64,000 nt of DNA from Sphingobium wenxiniae (GCF_007830065.1 NZ_VLKK01000008.1:123666-187665), one strand, 5' to 3'. Positions 25,978 to 36,037 are shown, numbered from the stretch's first letter. A program made the numbers and translations. Notes: generated from the sequence alone by a model not told the origin.

Positions 25978-26400
25978 TCAACCTTCGCGATGATAGGGGT
26001 GGCCCGCCAATATGCTGCAAGCGCGCCAGAGCTGCTCCGCCAGCATCGCTCGCGCCATCATATGCGGCCATGTCATCGCCCCGAAAGCGATCAGCAGGTC
26101 GGCATTGGCCCGATCCGCATCGTCGAAGCCGTCCGCCGCGCCGATCAGGAAGCGGCACTCCCGCGTTCCCGTGTCGCGCCATCCCTCGATACCCCTGGCG
26201 AAATCCATGGAGGAAAGTTGCTTGCCCTTCTCGTCCAGCATCACCGTGACGGTGCCGGGCGGCGCTAGGGGCAGCTTGCCGCCCCGGTCGGGCATCTCGG
26301 TGATCCGGTGCGGCATGGTCAGCCGCTTCATATAGCGCTCGACCAGTTCCCCTTCGGCCGAGCGCCCGATCTTTCCGCGCGCGATGATGTGGAGCAGCAT
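25978..26400 (-). CDS. rlmH: 23S rRNA (pseudouridine-1915-N3)-methyltransferase
   Basis: SPOUT-class methyltransferase that modifies pseudouridine 1915 of 23S rRNA in the assembled 70S ribosome. The 140-residue protein has LLHIIARGKIG at the start, VMLDEKGKQLSS in the core, and the knot region FLIGAADGFDD. The C-terminus AEQLWRACSILAGHPYHREG is the family hallmark. GGGAG lies 5 bases before the ATG. It is downstream of rsfS on the same strand, the usual order nadD-rsfS-rlmH. Confidence 0.95.
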   Translation of the reverse strand: MLLHIIARGKIGRSAEGELVERYMKRLTMPHRITEMPDRGGKLPLAPPGTVTVMLDEKGKQLSSMDFARGIEGWRDTGTRECRFLIGAADGFDDADRANADLLIAFGAMTWPHMMARAMLAEQLWRACSILAGHPYHREG

Positions 26401-26443
26401 GGCCGCTCCCTAAACGCTCGCGCCGCGCTTGTCGAACCTGCGT

Positions 26444-26833
26444 TCAGGCCGTTCCTGCCGTCGGCGCGTCGACAAAGCCCCACATCCGCTCCAGATTATA
26501 GAAGCTGCGCACTTCCGGCCGGAACAGGTGGACGATCACGTCGCCCGCGTCGATCAGCACCCAGTCGGCGACCGGCAGCCCTTCGATCCGCGCAGAGCGG
26601 CCGGTGGCCTGCTTGATCCGCTCGGCCAGCTTCTGCGCCATCGATGCGACCTGACGGGACGAACGCCCGCTGGCGATCACCATATGGTCGGCAATGCTGC
26701 TCTTGCCCTGGAGAGGGATGGAGATGGTTTCCTGCGCCTGGTCGTCGTCAAGCGACTGAAGGACTAGGTCGTGCAGGGCGGCAACGCTGTCGGCATTTTG
26801 GGCCGTGTCGTTGGCGGGCTGGGGTCTGGACAA
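26444..26833 (-). CDS. rsfS: Ribosome silencing factor RsfS
   Basis: Binds ribosomal protein uL14 and blocks subunit joining when nutrients are scarce. The 129-residue protein contains the RsfS core IADHMVIASGRSSRQVASMAQKL and DWVLIDAGDVIVHLFRPEVRSFYNLERMW. The start is a TTG at 26833 placed 6 bases after AGGAG, a strong site that decides it. nadD ends 11 bases upstream. Confidence 0.94.
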   Translation of the reverse strand: MSRPQPANDTAQNADSVAALHDLVLQSLDDDQAQETISIPLQGKSSIADHMVIASGRSSRQVASMAQKLAERIKQATGRSARIEGLPVADWVLIDAGDVIVHLFRPEVRSFYNLERMWGFVDAPTAGTA

Positions 26834-26844
26834 AAAAACTCCTT

Positions 26845-27474
26845 CTAGACAATCATCCGGCGCGTGAGCGGATCGCGCACACGCGTTTGTTCATATTCGC
26901 GATGCCAGAGAGGGTCCGCCTGCCGAAGCAGGGTCGCCGATCTTGGATCAGGGCGAAAGCGCAACAGCACAAGCGCCGGCGGTCTCCAATCCGTCCAGTC
27001 TGCACTCTGGCGCGCGGGCCGGACGAAACGCCGCAGCCAAGCCATGGCCTGAGAGCCATGAGCGGCTCCATCATAACCCGGACGGGCGATCACGGCAATG
27101 GGCATCTGCCGCGCGATGCCGCGCCAGTCCTTCCATTGGGCGAACTGCACCAGATTGTCCGCGCCCATCAGCCAGATGAAGCGATGCCGCGGATAGCGGC
27201 CCCGGATCGCGCGCAGCGTATCGACGGTATAGCGGGTATGCAGTTCACGCTCGATCGCGGTGGCCCGAATCGGCCCCCGCCGCGCCATCGCCCGCGCCCG
27301 CGCAAGCCGGGCGGGCAGGGGCGCCATCCCCGCCTGCGGTTTCAGCGGATTGCCCGGCGACACCAGCCACCACACTTCATCCAGCCCCAGCGCCCCAGCC
27401 GCGAACAGCGAAATCGCCCGATGCCCCTCATGCGCCGGATTGAAAGAACCGCCAAGAAGGCCGATGCGTGCCAT
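26845..27474 (-). CDS. nadD: Nicotinate-nucleotide adenylyltransferase
   Basis: Transfers AMP to nicotinate mononucleotide in NAD synthesis. It is 209 residues long. The nucleotidyltransferase signature is MARIGLLGGSFNPAHEGHRAIS (GSFNPxHxGH), with WLVSPGNPLK and a C-terminal region RYTVDTLRAI and FIWLMGADNLVQF typical of NadD. The ATG at 27474 begins the conserved sequence, and an in-frame ATG at 27486 would add four residues. It is first in the nadD-rsfS-rlmH group. Confidence 0.94.
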   Translation of the reverse strand: MARIGLLGGSFNPAHEGHRAISLFAAGALGLDEVWWLVSPGNPLKPQAGMAPLPARLARARAMARRGPIRATAIERELHTRYTVDTLRAIRGRYPRHRFIWLMGADNLVQFAQWKDWRGIARQMPIAVIARPGYDGAAHGSQAMAWLRRFVRPARQSADWTDWRPPALVLLRFRPDPRSATLLRQADPLWHREYEQTRVRDPLTRRMIV

Positions 27475-27604
27475 GGCTAATGCCATGCCAGTTGCGGGGG
27501 CGGGCTGCAATCTTTGGGGCTTCGAATGACGGCAAACGACCAGAAGCGGACGGGAGAAAGAGGGCCTCTGCAAGGTCCGCTCCCCATCCTGACTAGCCGT
27601 AGCC

Positions 27605-29059
27605 TTACTCCGCCGCATCCGGCAGCGCGCGAATGCTTTCTTCCGCCTGTGAATCGCGGACCAGTGCTTCGAGCGGTTCGACGGCCTCGATCTCCTTGCC
27701 GCCCGTTTCCACGTCGAGGTCGCGGAAGCGGCGTCCAGCCGGGAGCACGCTTCGGTCGAAGCTGCCGACGAACTTGTTGTAATTGTCCACCGCGCTGGTG
27801 AGGCCGGAGCCGACACGCTTCAAATGCCCGGCCGCCACTGCCAGCCGCTCGTAGAGTTCCTTGCCGAGCTGGCCGACCTGGCGCGCCTGATCCTGCATCC
27901 GCGCCTGCCGCCAATGGCCCGCCAGCGTGCGGGCCAGCGGCAGGAAGGTCGCAGGACCGCAGATGATGACCCGGTTCTTGGCCGCGCGCTCCCACAATTC
28001 CATGTCCGCCTCCAGCGCGGCGGTGACGAAATTGTCGCCCGGCACATACATGATGACGAAGTCCGGTGCCTTGTCGAACTGCTCCCAATAAGCCTTGCGC
28101 CCCAGCGCGTCGGCATGGGTCCGCACTGCGCGCGCATGGTCGGTCATATAGCGGTCGCGCGCCGCCGGATCGACCTGTTCCACCGCGTTGAGATAAGCCT
28201 CCAGCGAGCATTTGACGTCGACCACAAGCTGTTGGTCGCCGGGCAGGCGGATGATGAAATCGGGACGCAGCCGCCCTTCCTCGACCGCGACCGATACTTC
28301 CTCGCGAAAATCGACGAAGGGGGAAAGGCCCGCCGTTTCGATCAGGTTCTTGAACTGCTGCTCGCCCCAGCGGCCCCGTGTCTTGGGCGCGGCGCGCAGG
28401 GCGTTGACGAGCTTGGCGGTTTCCTCGCGCACCTGCCCCTGGCCCAGTTGCACCTGCTGCACCGCCTCGCGCAATTCGGCATAGCTGCCCACGCGCTCCT
28501 TCTCCACCCGCGCCAGTCCTTCCTCATAGCGTTTGAGCGTGGTCTCGACCGGCGTGAGCAGGCTTTTGAGTTGCGCCTCGCTCTTTTCATGCGCCTGGGT
28601 CAGCCGCTGGTCGGCGCGTTCCAGAAACTGGTTTTGCGCCTGATGCAGCAGCTTGCCGCCAATCTCGCTGAACTGCGCGGAAAGCTGCTCCTTGGCCTCT
28701 TTCAGCGCCACGATCTGCGCCTCGAACGCCTCCGCCCGCGCCTGCGCGTCGGATTGCAGCGCCGCCAGTTGCCGCGCCGCTGTCTCCCGCGCTTCGCGCG
28801 CCGCATCCAGCCGCTGCTCCAGAGCCGCCGCCTGCGCCACGCGCTCGGCATCCAGCCGCGCCGCCGCCGCAACCCGTTCCTGCGCCGCCGCCAGTTCGGC
28901 GATGGCTCCGTTGCGCTGCTGGCTCGCCGCCTCCAGCTTTGCCGCGAGATCCGCTCGTTCCGCGCCCAGCGCCGCCACCGCCTTGCCGCGCAGCATCCAG
29001 CCGACTCCCAGCCCCGCGAGCAACGCAATAACGGCAATCAGAATCGGCAGGCTATCCAT
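27605..29059 (-). CDS. rmuC: DNA recombination protein RmuC
   Basis: RmuC family protein, proposed to limit inversions at short repeats, with a PD-(D/E)XK nuclease-like core. The 484-residue protein has an N-terminal membrane helix (LPILIAVIALLAGLGVGWML), a long Ala/Glu/Arg coiled coil to about 200, then the conserved core RGRWGEQQFKNLIETAGL, RPDFIIRLPGDQQLVVDVKCSLEAYL and FVIMYVPGDNFVTAALEAD. It is a single gene between nadD and the aminotransferase gene. Confidence 0.93.
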   Translation of the reverse strand: MDSLPILIAVIALLAGLGVGWMLRGKAVAALGAERADLAAKLEAASQQRNGAIAELAAAQERVAAAARLDAERVAQAAALEQRLDAAREARETAARQLAALQSDAQARAEAFEAQIVALKEAKEQLSAQFSEIGGKLLHQAQNQFLERADQRLTQAHEKSEAQLKSLLTPVETTLKRYEEGLARVEKERVGSYAELREAVQQVQLGQGQVREETAKLVNALRAAPKTRGRWGEQQFKNLIETAGLSPFVDFREEVSVAVEEGRLRPDFIIRLPGDQQLVVDVKCSLEAYLNAVEQVDPAARDRYMTDHARAVRTHADALGRKAYWEQFDKAPDFVIMYVPGDNFVTAALEADMELWERAAKNRVIICGPATFLPLARTLAGHWRQARMQDQARQVGQLGKELYERLAVAAGHLKRVGSGLTSAVDNYNKFVGSFDRSVLPAGRRFRDLDVETGGKEIEAVEPLEALVRDSQAEESIRALPDAAE

Positions 29060-29165
29060 GCGGCTCGCTTTCGCTTTGTTTCCGCATTTTCCGAGTCGTC
29101 AGGTGATTGGCCGCGCTGGCCTGCGGCTCACCCGACTTGAAAATGCTCTGGAACGAAAGGGGAAC

Positions 29166-30365
29166 TTAGCGGGCCGTTCCGCTCTCCGCAAGCAGGCTTT
29201 GGCGAAAGCGCGCCAGCCGGTCCACCGCCGCGTCGATCACACCGTCGGCCTTGGAGAAGCACAGCCGCACCAGGCTCGTCACCGTGCCGTCGGGATAGAA
29301 GGCGGAGACCGGGATCGCCGCGACGCCCGCTTCCTCGACGATCCGCTCGCAAAAGGTCACATCGTCCATGTCGATGCCCGAAGCGGGCAGGTCGATCGAA
29401 AGGAACCATGTCGCCGCGCTTGGCTGAACCACATAGCCCGCCGCTTCCAGCCCTTCGGCCAGGCGGTCGCGCGATTCCTGATAGTCCGCCCGCATCTGCG
29501 CGAACCATTCGGCAGGCTTGCCCAGTCCCTCGGCCACCGCCCATTGCAGGTTGGGCGCGGTGGTGAAGGTCAGGAATTGGTGCGCCCGCCCCAGCAGCGC
29601 CGCGAGCGCTGGCGCGGCGCACATCCAGCCGACCTTCCATCCCGTGACCGAGAAGATCTTGCCCGCCGACCCGATCTTGACCGTGCGTTCGCGCATTCCC
29701 GGAAAAGCCATCAGCGGCCGATGCCCGATGCCGTCGAAGGTCACATGCTCCCACACTTCGTCGCAGATCGCGATCAGGTCGCGCGCCGCGCAGAACCGCG
29801 CCAGCAGCGCCAGTTCCCCGTCGCGCATGACGACGGCGGTGGGATTGGTCGGGTTGTTGAGCAGGATGAGACGGGTGCGCTCGCTCGCCGCCGCCTTCAA
29901 TGCGTCCTCGGTGATCCGCCATTCCGGCGGCGTCAGCGTGATGACCTTGGCCACGCCGCCCGCCCGCTCTATCAGCGGCACGTAGGCGTCGTAGAGCGGC
30001 GCCAGCACCAGCACCTCGTCTCCCGGCCCGACCAGCGCCATCAGACTCGCGGCCAGCGCTTCCGTAGCCCCGGATGTGACGATCACTTCCTCCGGAATCA
30101 GGTCCAATCCCTGGTGCCGCGCATAATGCGCCGCGATAGCGGAGCGCAGCTCAGGAAGGCCCGCCATGGGCGGATACTGGTTCGATTTGGTCAGCAGCGC
30201 ATCGGCCGCCGCCTCCAGCACCTCATGCGGTCCTGGCCCGTCGGGAAAGCCCTGGCCCAGGTTGATCGCGCCCAGTTCGCGGGCGCGCATCGACATCTTC
30301 TCGAAAATGGTGGTCGTCATGTCCCGGAAAAGGGGGTGGCCGACGGGGTGCGCGATCCTGTCCAT
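29166..30365 (-). CDS. PLP-dependent class I aminotransferase (methionine/kynurenine type)
   Basis: Fold-type I aminotransferase of 399 residues, closest in pattern to methionine or kynurenine aminotransferases: GAINLGQGFPDGPGP, VIVTSGATEALAASL, LNNPTNPTAVV, ICDEVWEHVTFDG, and SAGKIFSVTGWKVGW with the PLP lysine in SAGK. Substrate cannot be fixed from sequence. The start ATG 30365 is used; a shorter start at MTTTIFEKM (30320) is possible. Confidence 0.9.
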   Translation of the reverse strand: MDRIAHPVGHPLFRDMTTTIFEKMSMRARELGAINLGQGFPDGPGPHEVLEAAADALLTKSNQYPPMAGLPELRSAIAAHYARHQGLDLIPEEVIVTSGATEALAASLMALVGPGDEVLVLAPLYDAYVPLIERAGGVAKVITLTPPEWRITEDALKAAASERTRLILLNNPTNPTAVVMRDGELALLARFCAARDLIAICDEVWEHVTFDGIGHRPLMAFPGMRERTVKIGSAGKIFSVTGWKVGWMCAAPALAALLGRAHQFLTFTTAPNLQWAVAEGLGKPAEWFAQMRADYQESRDRLAEGLEAAGYVVQPSAATWFLSIDLPASGIDMDDVTFCERIVEEAGVAAIPVSAFYPDGTVTSLVRLCFSKADGVIDAAVDRLARFRQSLLAESGTAR

Positions 30366-30432
30366 GACGCAGCGTTAAGTCTCTTTGTCCCGAAGGGATA
30401 GTCCCACCTGTCCTTTAGGCCGGTGCGAATGG

Positions 30433-30696
30433 TCAGTTCCCGGATATCCGCCGGGAACGCCAGATTCCCTCGACATCCTGGACCAGACGCCAGCGACGCG
30501 GTTCGATCATGGCGCCTTTCGCCGTGCGGTAGCCGGGAATGTCCAGCACCATATCCGCGCCCTCTTGCCGCCATTGGGCCAGGACGGTCACGCCGTCGCC
30601 GAATTCCACCAGGCATCCGGGCTCCACCCCGCCATCGTCCTCCGGCGCGACGCGTCCGCCGGGAAAGGCATGGCTATGGGTGAAGACGAACCGCAT
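30433..30696 (-). CDS. Conserved hypothetical protein
   Basis: An 87-residue soluble protein, MRFVFTHSHAFPGGR at the start, with central VTVLAQWRQEGADMVLDIPGYRTAKG and a basic C-terminus. I do not assign it to a family. It lies 12 bases downstream of guaA on the same strand, which suggests co-transcription. A GTG directly before the ATG (30699) is another possible start, and AAAGGGG sits close upstream. Confidence 0.6.
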   Translation of the reverse strand: MRFVFTHSHAFPGGRVAPEDDGGVEPGCLVEFGDGVTVLAQWRQEGADMVLDIPGYRTAKGAMIEPRRWRLVQDVEGIWRSRRISGN

Positions 30697-30708
30697 CACC
30701 CCTTTCGC

Positions 30709-32268
30709 TCATTCCCACTCGATGGTGCCCGGCGGCTTCGACGTATAGTCGTACACGACCCGGTTGATCCCCTTCACCTCGTTGATGATCCGCGTCGCGA
30801 CGCGGCTGAGGAAAGCGGCGTCGAATGGATAGATGTCGGCCGTCATGCCATCGGTCGAGGTCACGGCCCGCAACGCGCATACGCTGTCATAGGTGCGATG
30901 GTCGCCCATCACACCCACCGTGCGCACCGGCAGCAGCACCGCGAACGCCTGCCAGATCGCGTCATAGAGGCCCGCATTGCGGATTTCCTCCAGATAGATC
31001 GCATCCGCCTTGCGAAGGATGTCGCAGCGTTCCTTGGTGACTTCGCCCGGAATGCGAATGGCGAGGCCGGGGCCGGGGAAGGGGTGGCGGCCCACGAACA
31101 CCTCCGGCAGGCCAAGCTCCCGGCCCAGCACGCGCACCTCGTCCTTGAACAGTTCACGCAGCGGTTCCACCAGCTTCATGTTCATGCGTTCGGGCAGGCC
31201 GCCGACATTATGATGGCTCTTGATCGTGACGCTCGGCCCGCCGGTGAACGACACCGATTCGATCACGTCGGGATAGAGCGTTCCCTGCGCCAGGAAGTCC
31301 GCGCCGCCGATCTTGCGCGCCTCGTCCTCGAACACGTCGATGAAGGTCTTGCCGATGAACTTGCGCTTGGCTTCCGGGTCGGTGACGCCCTCCAGCCCCT
31401 TGAGGAACAGCGTCTCCGCCTTCACATGGACCAGCGGGATGTTGTAGCTGCCCCGGAACAGGCTCACCACCTGATCCGCCTCGCCCGCGCGCATCAGGCC
31501 ATGGTCGACGAATACGCAGGTCAGCTGGTCGCCGATCGCTTCATGGATCAGCACGGCGGCGACGGCGGAATCGACGCCGCCCGACAGGCCGCAGATCACC
31601 TTCCGGTCGCCCACCTGCGCGCGGATCTCGGCGATCTTGGTCGCGCGGAATTCCGCCATGGTCCAGTCGCCCGCCAGACCGCAGACATGCCGCACGAAAT
31701 TGGCGAGCAGCTTCGCGCCATCGGGCGTGTGAACGACTTCGGGATGGAATTGCGTGGCGTAGAAGCGGCGCGTTTCATTGGCGGTCACGGCGAAAGGCGC
31801 GCCCTCGCTGGTCGCCATCACCTCGAAGCCCGGGGCGAGCCGCGTCACCTTGTCGCCGTGGCTCATCCACACCTGATGCTTCTCGCCCGGCTGCCACAGG
31901 CCGTCGAACAGCGCGCATTTCCTATGCACTTCGATGAAGGCGCGGCCGAACTCGCCGCTCTCGCCGCCTTCGACATTGCCGCCGAGCTGCTGCATCATCG
32001 TCTGCTGGCCGTAGCAGATGCCCAGGATCGGGATGCCCGCCTCAAAGAAATGCTGCGGCGCGCGCGGGCTGTCCTCCCACATGACGGAGGAGGGGCCGCC
32101 CGACAGGATGATGCCCTTGGGCTTCAGCCGCTTGAACGCTTCGTCGGCGCTGTTGAAGGGCGCGATCTCGGAATAGACACCGGCTTCACGGACGCGGCGC
32201 GCGATGAGCTGCGTCACCTGGCTGCCGAAGTCCACGATAAGGATGGAATCCTGAAGGGGCAGCGTCAT
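30709..32268 (-). CDS. guaA: GMP synthase (glutamine-hydrolysing)
   Basis: Converts XMP to GMP with glutamine as nitrogen donor. It is 519 residues long. The class I amidotransferase half has the nucleophile Cys in [12 protein letters not shown] and the His/Glu pair in [12 protein letters not shown]. The ATP pyrophosphatase half has the PP-loop [15 protein letters not shown], and the C-terminal dimerisation domain ends [15 protein letters not shown]. The length and all motifs are standard. The neighbours are an MFS gene upstream and a small hypothetical downstream. Confidence 0.97.
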   Translation of the reverse strand: MTLPLQDSILIVDFGSQVTQLIARRVREAGVYSEIAPFNSADEAFKRLKPKGIILSGGPSSVMWEDSPRAPQHFFEAGIPILGICYGQQTMMQQLGGNVEGGESGEFGRAFIEVHRKCALFDGLWQPGEKHQVWMSHGDKVTRLAPGFEVMATSEGAPFAVTANETRRFYATQFHPEVVHTPDGAKLLANFVRHVCGLAGDWTMAEFRATKIAEIRAQVGDRKVICGLSGGVDSAVAAVLIHEAIGDQLTCVFVDHGLMRAGEADQVVSLFRGSYNIPLVHVKAETLFLKGLEGVTDPEAKRKFIGKTFIDVFEDEARKIGGADFLAQGTLYPDVIESVSFTGGPSVTIKSHHNVGGLPERMNMKLVEPLRELFKDEVRVLGRELGLPEVFVGRHPFPGPGLAIRIPGEVTKERCDILRKADAIYLEEIRNAGLYDAIWQAFAVLLPVRTVGVMGDHRTYDSVCALRAVTSTDGMTADIYPFDAAFLSRVATRIINEVKGINRVVYDYTSKPPGTIEWE

Positions 32269-32311
32269 CGAATCGCCTTTGCTTTGACCGGGGGAACGGG
32301 ATGCCGCGCGG

Positions 32312-33565
32312 TTAGTGCGCTATGCCGTCCTTGTCCAGCAAAGGCGCATGGCTGCCGCGCCCAGCCAGCCATCCCATCACCGCCGCGCCGCCCAGCACCG
32401 CCGCCCCGATGACGAAAGCGCTGCCGATGAAGGGCAGGATCGGGGCAGGCCCGATCGACACCGAATAGACCCATCCGAAGAACAGCGGCGAAGCGATCCC
32501 CGCGATGCTCCCCACACTGTTGTTCGCGCCCTGAAGCTGCCCCTGTTCGGTTTCCGACACGCGCTGCGTCATCAGCGACTGGATCGTCGGCATGGCCAGG
32601 CCCCACAGCGCGTTGGGGAACATCGCCGCGATGAACAGCCAACCATTGCTCGCCAGCCCCATCGCCAATATGCCGACGGCGCCGAAGGCAAGGCCGATCA
32701 CCATGGTCGTGCGGTCGCCCAGCCGCTTCACCACCGGCCCGACCAGCATCCCCTGCACGCCCATGTCGAGCAGGCCGACCAGCGCCAGCAGCGTCCCCAC
32801 CTGCCACGCGCTCCAGCCATAGCGGTCCCCGGCATAAAGCACGAACACCGCCGAAAAGAGATGATGCGCGAAATAGAGGAGGAAGTTGACGATGGCGAGG
32901 CTCGACAATTCCGGGTGCGACCGCAGCAGTTTCAATGCGCCGAAGGGATTGGCTCGCCTCCACGAGAAGGCCATGCGCTTTTCCGGCGGCAGCGACTCAG
33001 GGAGCACGAACAACCCGTAGAAGAATGCCAGCGTCGACAGCACCGCCGCCGCCCAGAAGGGCGCGCGCAGCGAAAGCTCGCCCAGCACCCCGCCGATCAG
33101 CGGCCCAGCGACGAAGCCCGCGCTGAACGCCGCGCCGATCAAGCCATACCCCCGTGCGCGTTCCCCGGGCGGCGTGATGTCCGCCATATAGGCGAAGGTG
33201 GAGGTGAAGCTGGACGAAGTGACCCCCGCCAATATCCGCCCCAGCGCCAGCCACCACAGGTCCGGCGCCAGCGCCATCAGCACATAGTCGATCGCCAGGC
33301 CCGCGACGGAAATCAGAATCACCGGCCGACGTCCATAGCGGTCGGACAGCGATCCGATCACCGGCGAGCACAGGAACTGCATTCCCGCCCACAGCGCCAC
33401 GAACACGCCGTTCCACAGGCTCGCCTCGCTAGTGGAGCCGGTCAACGTCTCGATCAGCTCCGGCAGGACCGGAATGACGATCCCCATCGACATGACATCG
33501 AGCAGCGCCGTTATCAGAATGAACGCGATGGCGGCGCGATGGCGGGGGGAGGGGACAACGGGCAT
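32312..33565 (-). CDS. MFS transporter, TCR/TetA-like
   Basis: Twelve-helix major facilitator of 417 residues. The N-terminus [28 protein letters not shown] and the loop [11 protein letters not shown] (motif A of drug:H+ antiporters) match the TetA-like group, and [28 protein letters not shown] sequence fits motif C. A tetracycline or other multidrug substrate is suggested by family only. No TetR-type regulator is adjacent. Confidence 0.88.
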   Translation of the reverse strand: MPVVPSPRHRAAIAFILITALLDVMSMGIVIPVLPELIETLTGSTSEASLWNGVFVALWAGMQFLCSPVIGSLSDRYGRRPVILISVAGLAIDYVLMALAPDLWWLALGRILAGVTSSSFTSTFAYMADITPPGERARGYGLIGAAFSAGFVAGPLIGGVLGELSLRAPFWAAAVLSTLAFFYGLFVLPESLPPEKRMAFSWRRANPFGALKLLRSHPELSSLAIVNFLLYFAHHLFSAVFVLYAGDRYGWSAWQVGTLLALVGLLDMGVQGMLVGPVVKRLGDRTTMVIGLAFGAVGILAMGLASNGWLFIAAMFPNALWGLAMPTIQSLMTQRVSETEQGQLQGANNSVGSIAGIASPLFFGWVYSVSIGPAPILPFIGSAFVIGAAVLGGAAVMGWLAGRGSHAPLLDKDGIAH

Positions 33566-33594
33566 GGCGGACGGTCCCTAGGCCCAACAAGCCC

Positions 33595-34254
33595 CTAAGC
33601 CAAGGGCGAAGCCATCGGCAGCGGCCCCATGCGAACGCTCCACGCCAGCAGCAGCGCGGAGAAGGCGCAGGCGATCCACAATGCCCGCAGGTCCATGACG
33701 GGAAACAGCGCGGCCCCCGCCACCGCGCCCGTCATCAGCCCCAGCCACAGCAGCAGATAGGGCAGCCAGCCAAGGCGTGGGCCGCCGGTCAACGCCGCCG
33801 CCAGCGCCTGCCCCAGCTTGACCAGCGCCCCCGTCATATAGGTGACGCCGATGCTGACTTCGCCATTGCGCTGGAACACATTGTTCACCGCGCCCATGGC
33901 CGCCGCCATCAGCAGCGTGAGGCCGTTGCCCGCATGGCCCATGACCGTCAGCATTCCGCCGATCCCCAGCAGCAGCGTGACCAGTCCCAGCACCGCCTGC
34001 TTGCGCCACTGTCCTGCCACCCGCGCGAGCAGCGCGCCGGCCAGCACGCCGCCGACAAAGGCGCCGATCAGCCCCGCCGCCGTCAGCGCCACGCTGGTTC
34101 CGCTGGCCAGCCCAGCGGCCAGCCGCGTCGAATTGCCGCTCATGAAGGATACGAACAGCCCGCCCAGCTTCAGAAACCCCAGCGCGTCGATGAAACCCGC
34201 CAGCGCCGCAAGGCCCATCGCCATCACGTGTCGGGGGAAATCATAGCGCCGCAT
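33595..34254 (-). CDS. DUF1275 (YoaK-type) membrane protein
   Basis: A 219-residue integral membrane protein with about six hydrophobic helices. The signatures GLAALAGFIDALGFLKLGGLFVSFMSGNSTRLA and ISIGVTYMTGALVKLGQAL are typical of DUF1275. Function is unknown. It lies just upstream of the MFS gene on the same strand (29 bases apart), so the two may be co-expressed. Confidence 0.88.
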   Translation of the reverse strand: MRRYDFPRHVMAMGLAALAGFIDALGFLKLGGLFVSFMSGNSTRLAAGLASGTSVALTAAGLIGAFVGGVLAGALLARVAGQWRKQAVLGLVTLLLGIGGMLTVMGHAGNGLTLLMAAAMGAVNNVFQRNGEVSIGVTYMTGALVKLGQALAAALTGGPRLGWLPYLLLWLGLMTGAVAGAALFPVMDLRALWIACAFSALLLAWSVRMGPLPMASPLA

Positions 34255-34298
34255 GACCGCTTCTTAAGCCAGGCGTCCCCCGGAAGGGAATGGCTGGT

Positions 34299-34919
34299 TT
34301 ACTGCATGGCCACGTCGCGGCTCAGATAGACCTCGGCCACGCGCCCGTCCCGCATCGAGCAGGTGAAGCGGCGCGTCGTCCCGCTGCTGGCGCTCCAGCT
34401 TGCGCGCGTCTCGACATCGCCGTCGATATTATAGCCGTAGCCCGTCGCCCGGGGCGCCTCCATATGACGCACCTCGGCATAGCCGCCCTGCGCCTGCGCC
34501 TGCGCCTCGTCCCGCGCCGCCACGGCGCAGGCGTCGCTCATCTGCGCGTCATCCTGCCGGTTTACATCGGCCACATCCGAAAAATCTTCGTCCCGCCGAT
34601 CCGCGCCATAGTCCGTGCCGTCGGCGGGTGGCGGCGCGTCGTAGCTGTCGCCGTCATAGGCGCGCTCGCCATCGGGACCGGAAGCCCGCGCGGCTTTCTT
34701 GTCCTTCGCCATGGAGGACGCGACGACTGCCACCGCGCCGATCAGCGCCGCCACGCCGATCGCGTCGCCCACGCCGAATCCGTCGCCATGCCGGTGATGC
34801 CAGCGGTCGCCGCCCCAGCCGCCATGGCCATAGCGGGGCCGCGCATCGGCCGGGGAAATGCTTGCCCCGACCATTGCCAGCCCGACCAGCGATCCCGTCA
34901 TCCAGCGACTCTTCTTCAT
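34299..34919 (-). CDS. Secreted hypothetical protein
   Basis: A 206-residue protein with a signal peptide (KKSRWMTGSLVGLAMVGASISPADA), then a Gly/His-rich segment (RPRYGHGGWGGDRWHHRHGDG), a short hydrophobic stretch (AIGVAALIGAVAVVASS), an acidic Asp/Tyr-rich linker, and a C-terminal part with two Cys (DACAVAARDEA and RFTCSMRDGRVAEVYL) that may form a disulphide. The C-terminal block resembles domains of other sphingomonad secreted proteins, but I do not assign a function. It is a single gene with a start clearly set by the signal peptide. Confidence 0.7.
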   Translation of the reverse strand: MKKSRWMTGSLVGLAMVGASISPADARPRYGHGGWGGDRWHHRHGDGFGVGDAIGVAALIGAVAVVASSMAKDKKAARASGPDGERAYDGDSYDAPPPADGTDYGADRRDEDFSDVADVNRQDDAQMSDACAVAARDEAQAQAQGGYAEVRHMEAPRATGYGYNIDGDVETRASWSASSGTTRRFTCSMRDGRVAEVYLSRDVAMQ

Positions 34920-35006
34920 GTGTCCGGACCTTTCCGATAGGATGCGCTCCCTAGCAGCGGCAGGCTGTCGGAAGGCTGAACATGCCCATGTTGCGGCGGG
35001 CCGATG

Positions 35007-35035
35007 TTGACAGTTTCCGCCCGACTCGCTAGAGC
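35007..35035 (+). promoter_or_regulatory. Promoter of the rpsM-rpsK-rpoA-rplQ operon
   Basis: A perfect TTGACA (35007-35012) and TAGAGC (35030-35035) have 17-base spacing, about 170 bases before rpsM. The exact -35 box and spacing make this the best promoter candidate in the window. The upstream gene (34299-34919) is on the opposite strand, so the operon needs its own promoter here. Confidence 0.6.
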
Positions 35036-35162
35036 GCGCGCATCCCGAAACGCTGGATGAGCGGCAGTGCAGAGCGCTGACCGTCTTTTTTGCGTCTTGG
35101 GTGTCAGTAACATGGCCGTCGTTCCCCTGCCAGGGGTGCTTTCGGCCCGGACGCTTTGAGAT

Positions 35163-35182
35163 GGGGCGGCGCCAACCGCCCC
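35163..35182 (+). promoter_or_regulatory. GC-rich hairpin in the rpsM leader
   Basis: GGGGCGG (35163-35169) and CCGCCCC (35176-35182) form a 7-bp stem with a 6-base loop, ending 11 bases before the AGGAG of rpsM. It could be part of a ribosomal-protein autoregulatory leader, which is common for this operon elsewhere (S4 target in enteric bacteria), but the structure is not one I recognise. Confidence 0.4.
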
Positions 35183-35205
35183 GTGGAGCAGGAGAACAGA
35201 TTACC

Positions 35206-35574
35206 ATGGCACGTATTGCGGGTGTCAACATCCCGACCAACAAGCGCGTGATCATCGCGCTCACCTACATTCACGGCATCGGCCGCAAGACCGCCGTCGA
35301 CATCGCCGACAAGCTGGGCATCGACCACAGCCGTCGCGTTCAGGACCTGTCGGACGCCGAAGTCCTCCAGATTCGCGAAGCCATCGACGCCGACCTGACG
35401 GTCGAAGGCGACCTGCGCCGCGAAACCGCGATGAACATCAAGCGCTTGATGGACCTGGCCTGCTATCGCGGCCTGCGTCATCGCAAGGGCCTGCCGGTTC
35501 GCGGTCAGCGCACGCACACCAATGCGCGTACCCGCAAGGGCAAGGCGAAGCCGATCGCCGGCAAGAAGAAGTAA
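35206..35574 (+). CDS. rpsM: 30S ribosomal protein S13
   Basis: Protein of the 30S head contacting the P-site tRNA and forming bridges to the 50S subunit. It is 122 residues from [25 protein letters not shown] start, with the conserved [24 protein letters not shown] tail. AGGAG lies 11 bases before the ATG. It is the first gene of the operon. secY and adk, which often precede rpsM, are not present here. Confidence 0.97.
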   Translation: MARIAGVNIPTNKRVIIALTYIHGIGRKTAVDIADKLGIDHSRRVQDLSDAEVLQIREAIDADLTVEGDLRRETAMNIKRLMDLACYRGLRHRKGLPVRGQRTHTNARTRKGKAKPIAGKKK

Positions 35575-35647
35575 TCGTTGAGGGCCTGTCTCGGCATGGC
35601 CCTCCGGCGACTTCTCCATTCAACGATTTCAGTAGGATAGAGCGAAA

Positions 35648-36037
35648 ATGGCACGCGAACCCCAGCGCATCAAACGGCGCGAGCGCAAGAACATCTCGGC
35701 GGGCGTGGCGCACGTCAACGCCAGCTTCAACAACACCATGGTCACCATCACCGACGCCCAGGGCAATGCGATCAGTTGGTCCTCGGCCGGCATGATGGGC
35801 TTCAAGGGCAGCCGCAAGTCGACCCCCTATGCCGCGCAGGTGTGCGCGGAAGATGCGGGCCGCAAGGCCGCCGAACATGGCGTCCGTACGCTCGAAGTCG
35901 AAGTGAAGGGCCCCGGTTCGGGCCGTGAATCGGCTCTGCGCGCGTTGCAGGCCGTCGGTTTCCACATCACTTCCATTCGCGACGTCACGCCGATCCCGCA
36001 TAATGGCGTGCGTCCGTCCAAGCGCCGCCGCGTCTGA
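35648..36037 (+). CDS. rpsK: 30S ribosomal protein S11
   Basis: Platform protein near the mRNA exit, involved in Shine-Dalgarno helix placement. The 129-residue protein has [22 protein letters not shown] and ends [10 protein letters not shown], both typical of S11. It follows rpsM after 73 bases. Confidence 0.97.
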   Translation: MAREPQRIKRRERKNISAGVAHVNASFNNTMVTITDAQGNAISWSSAGMMGFKGSRKSTPYAAQVCAEDAGRKAAEHGVRTLEVEVKGPGSGRESALRALQAVGFHITSIRDVTPIPHNGVRPSKRRRV

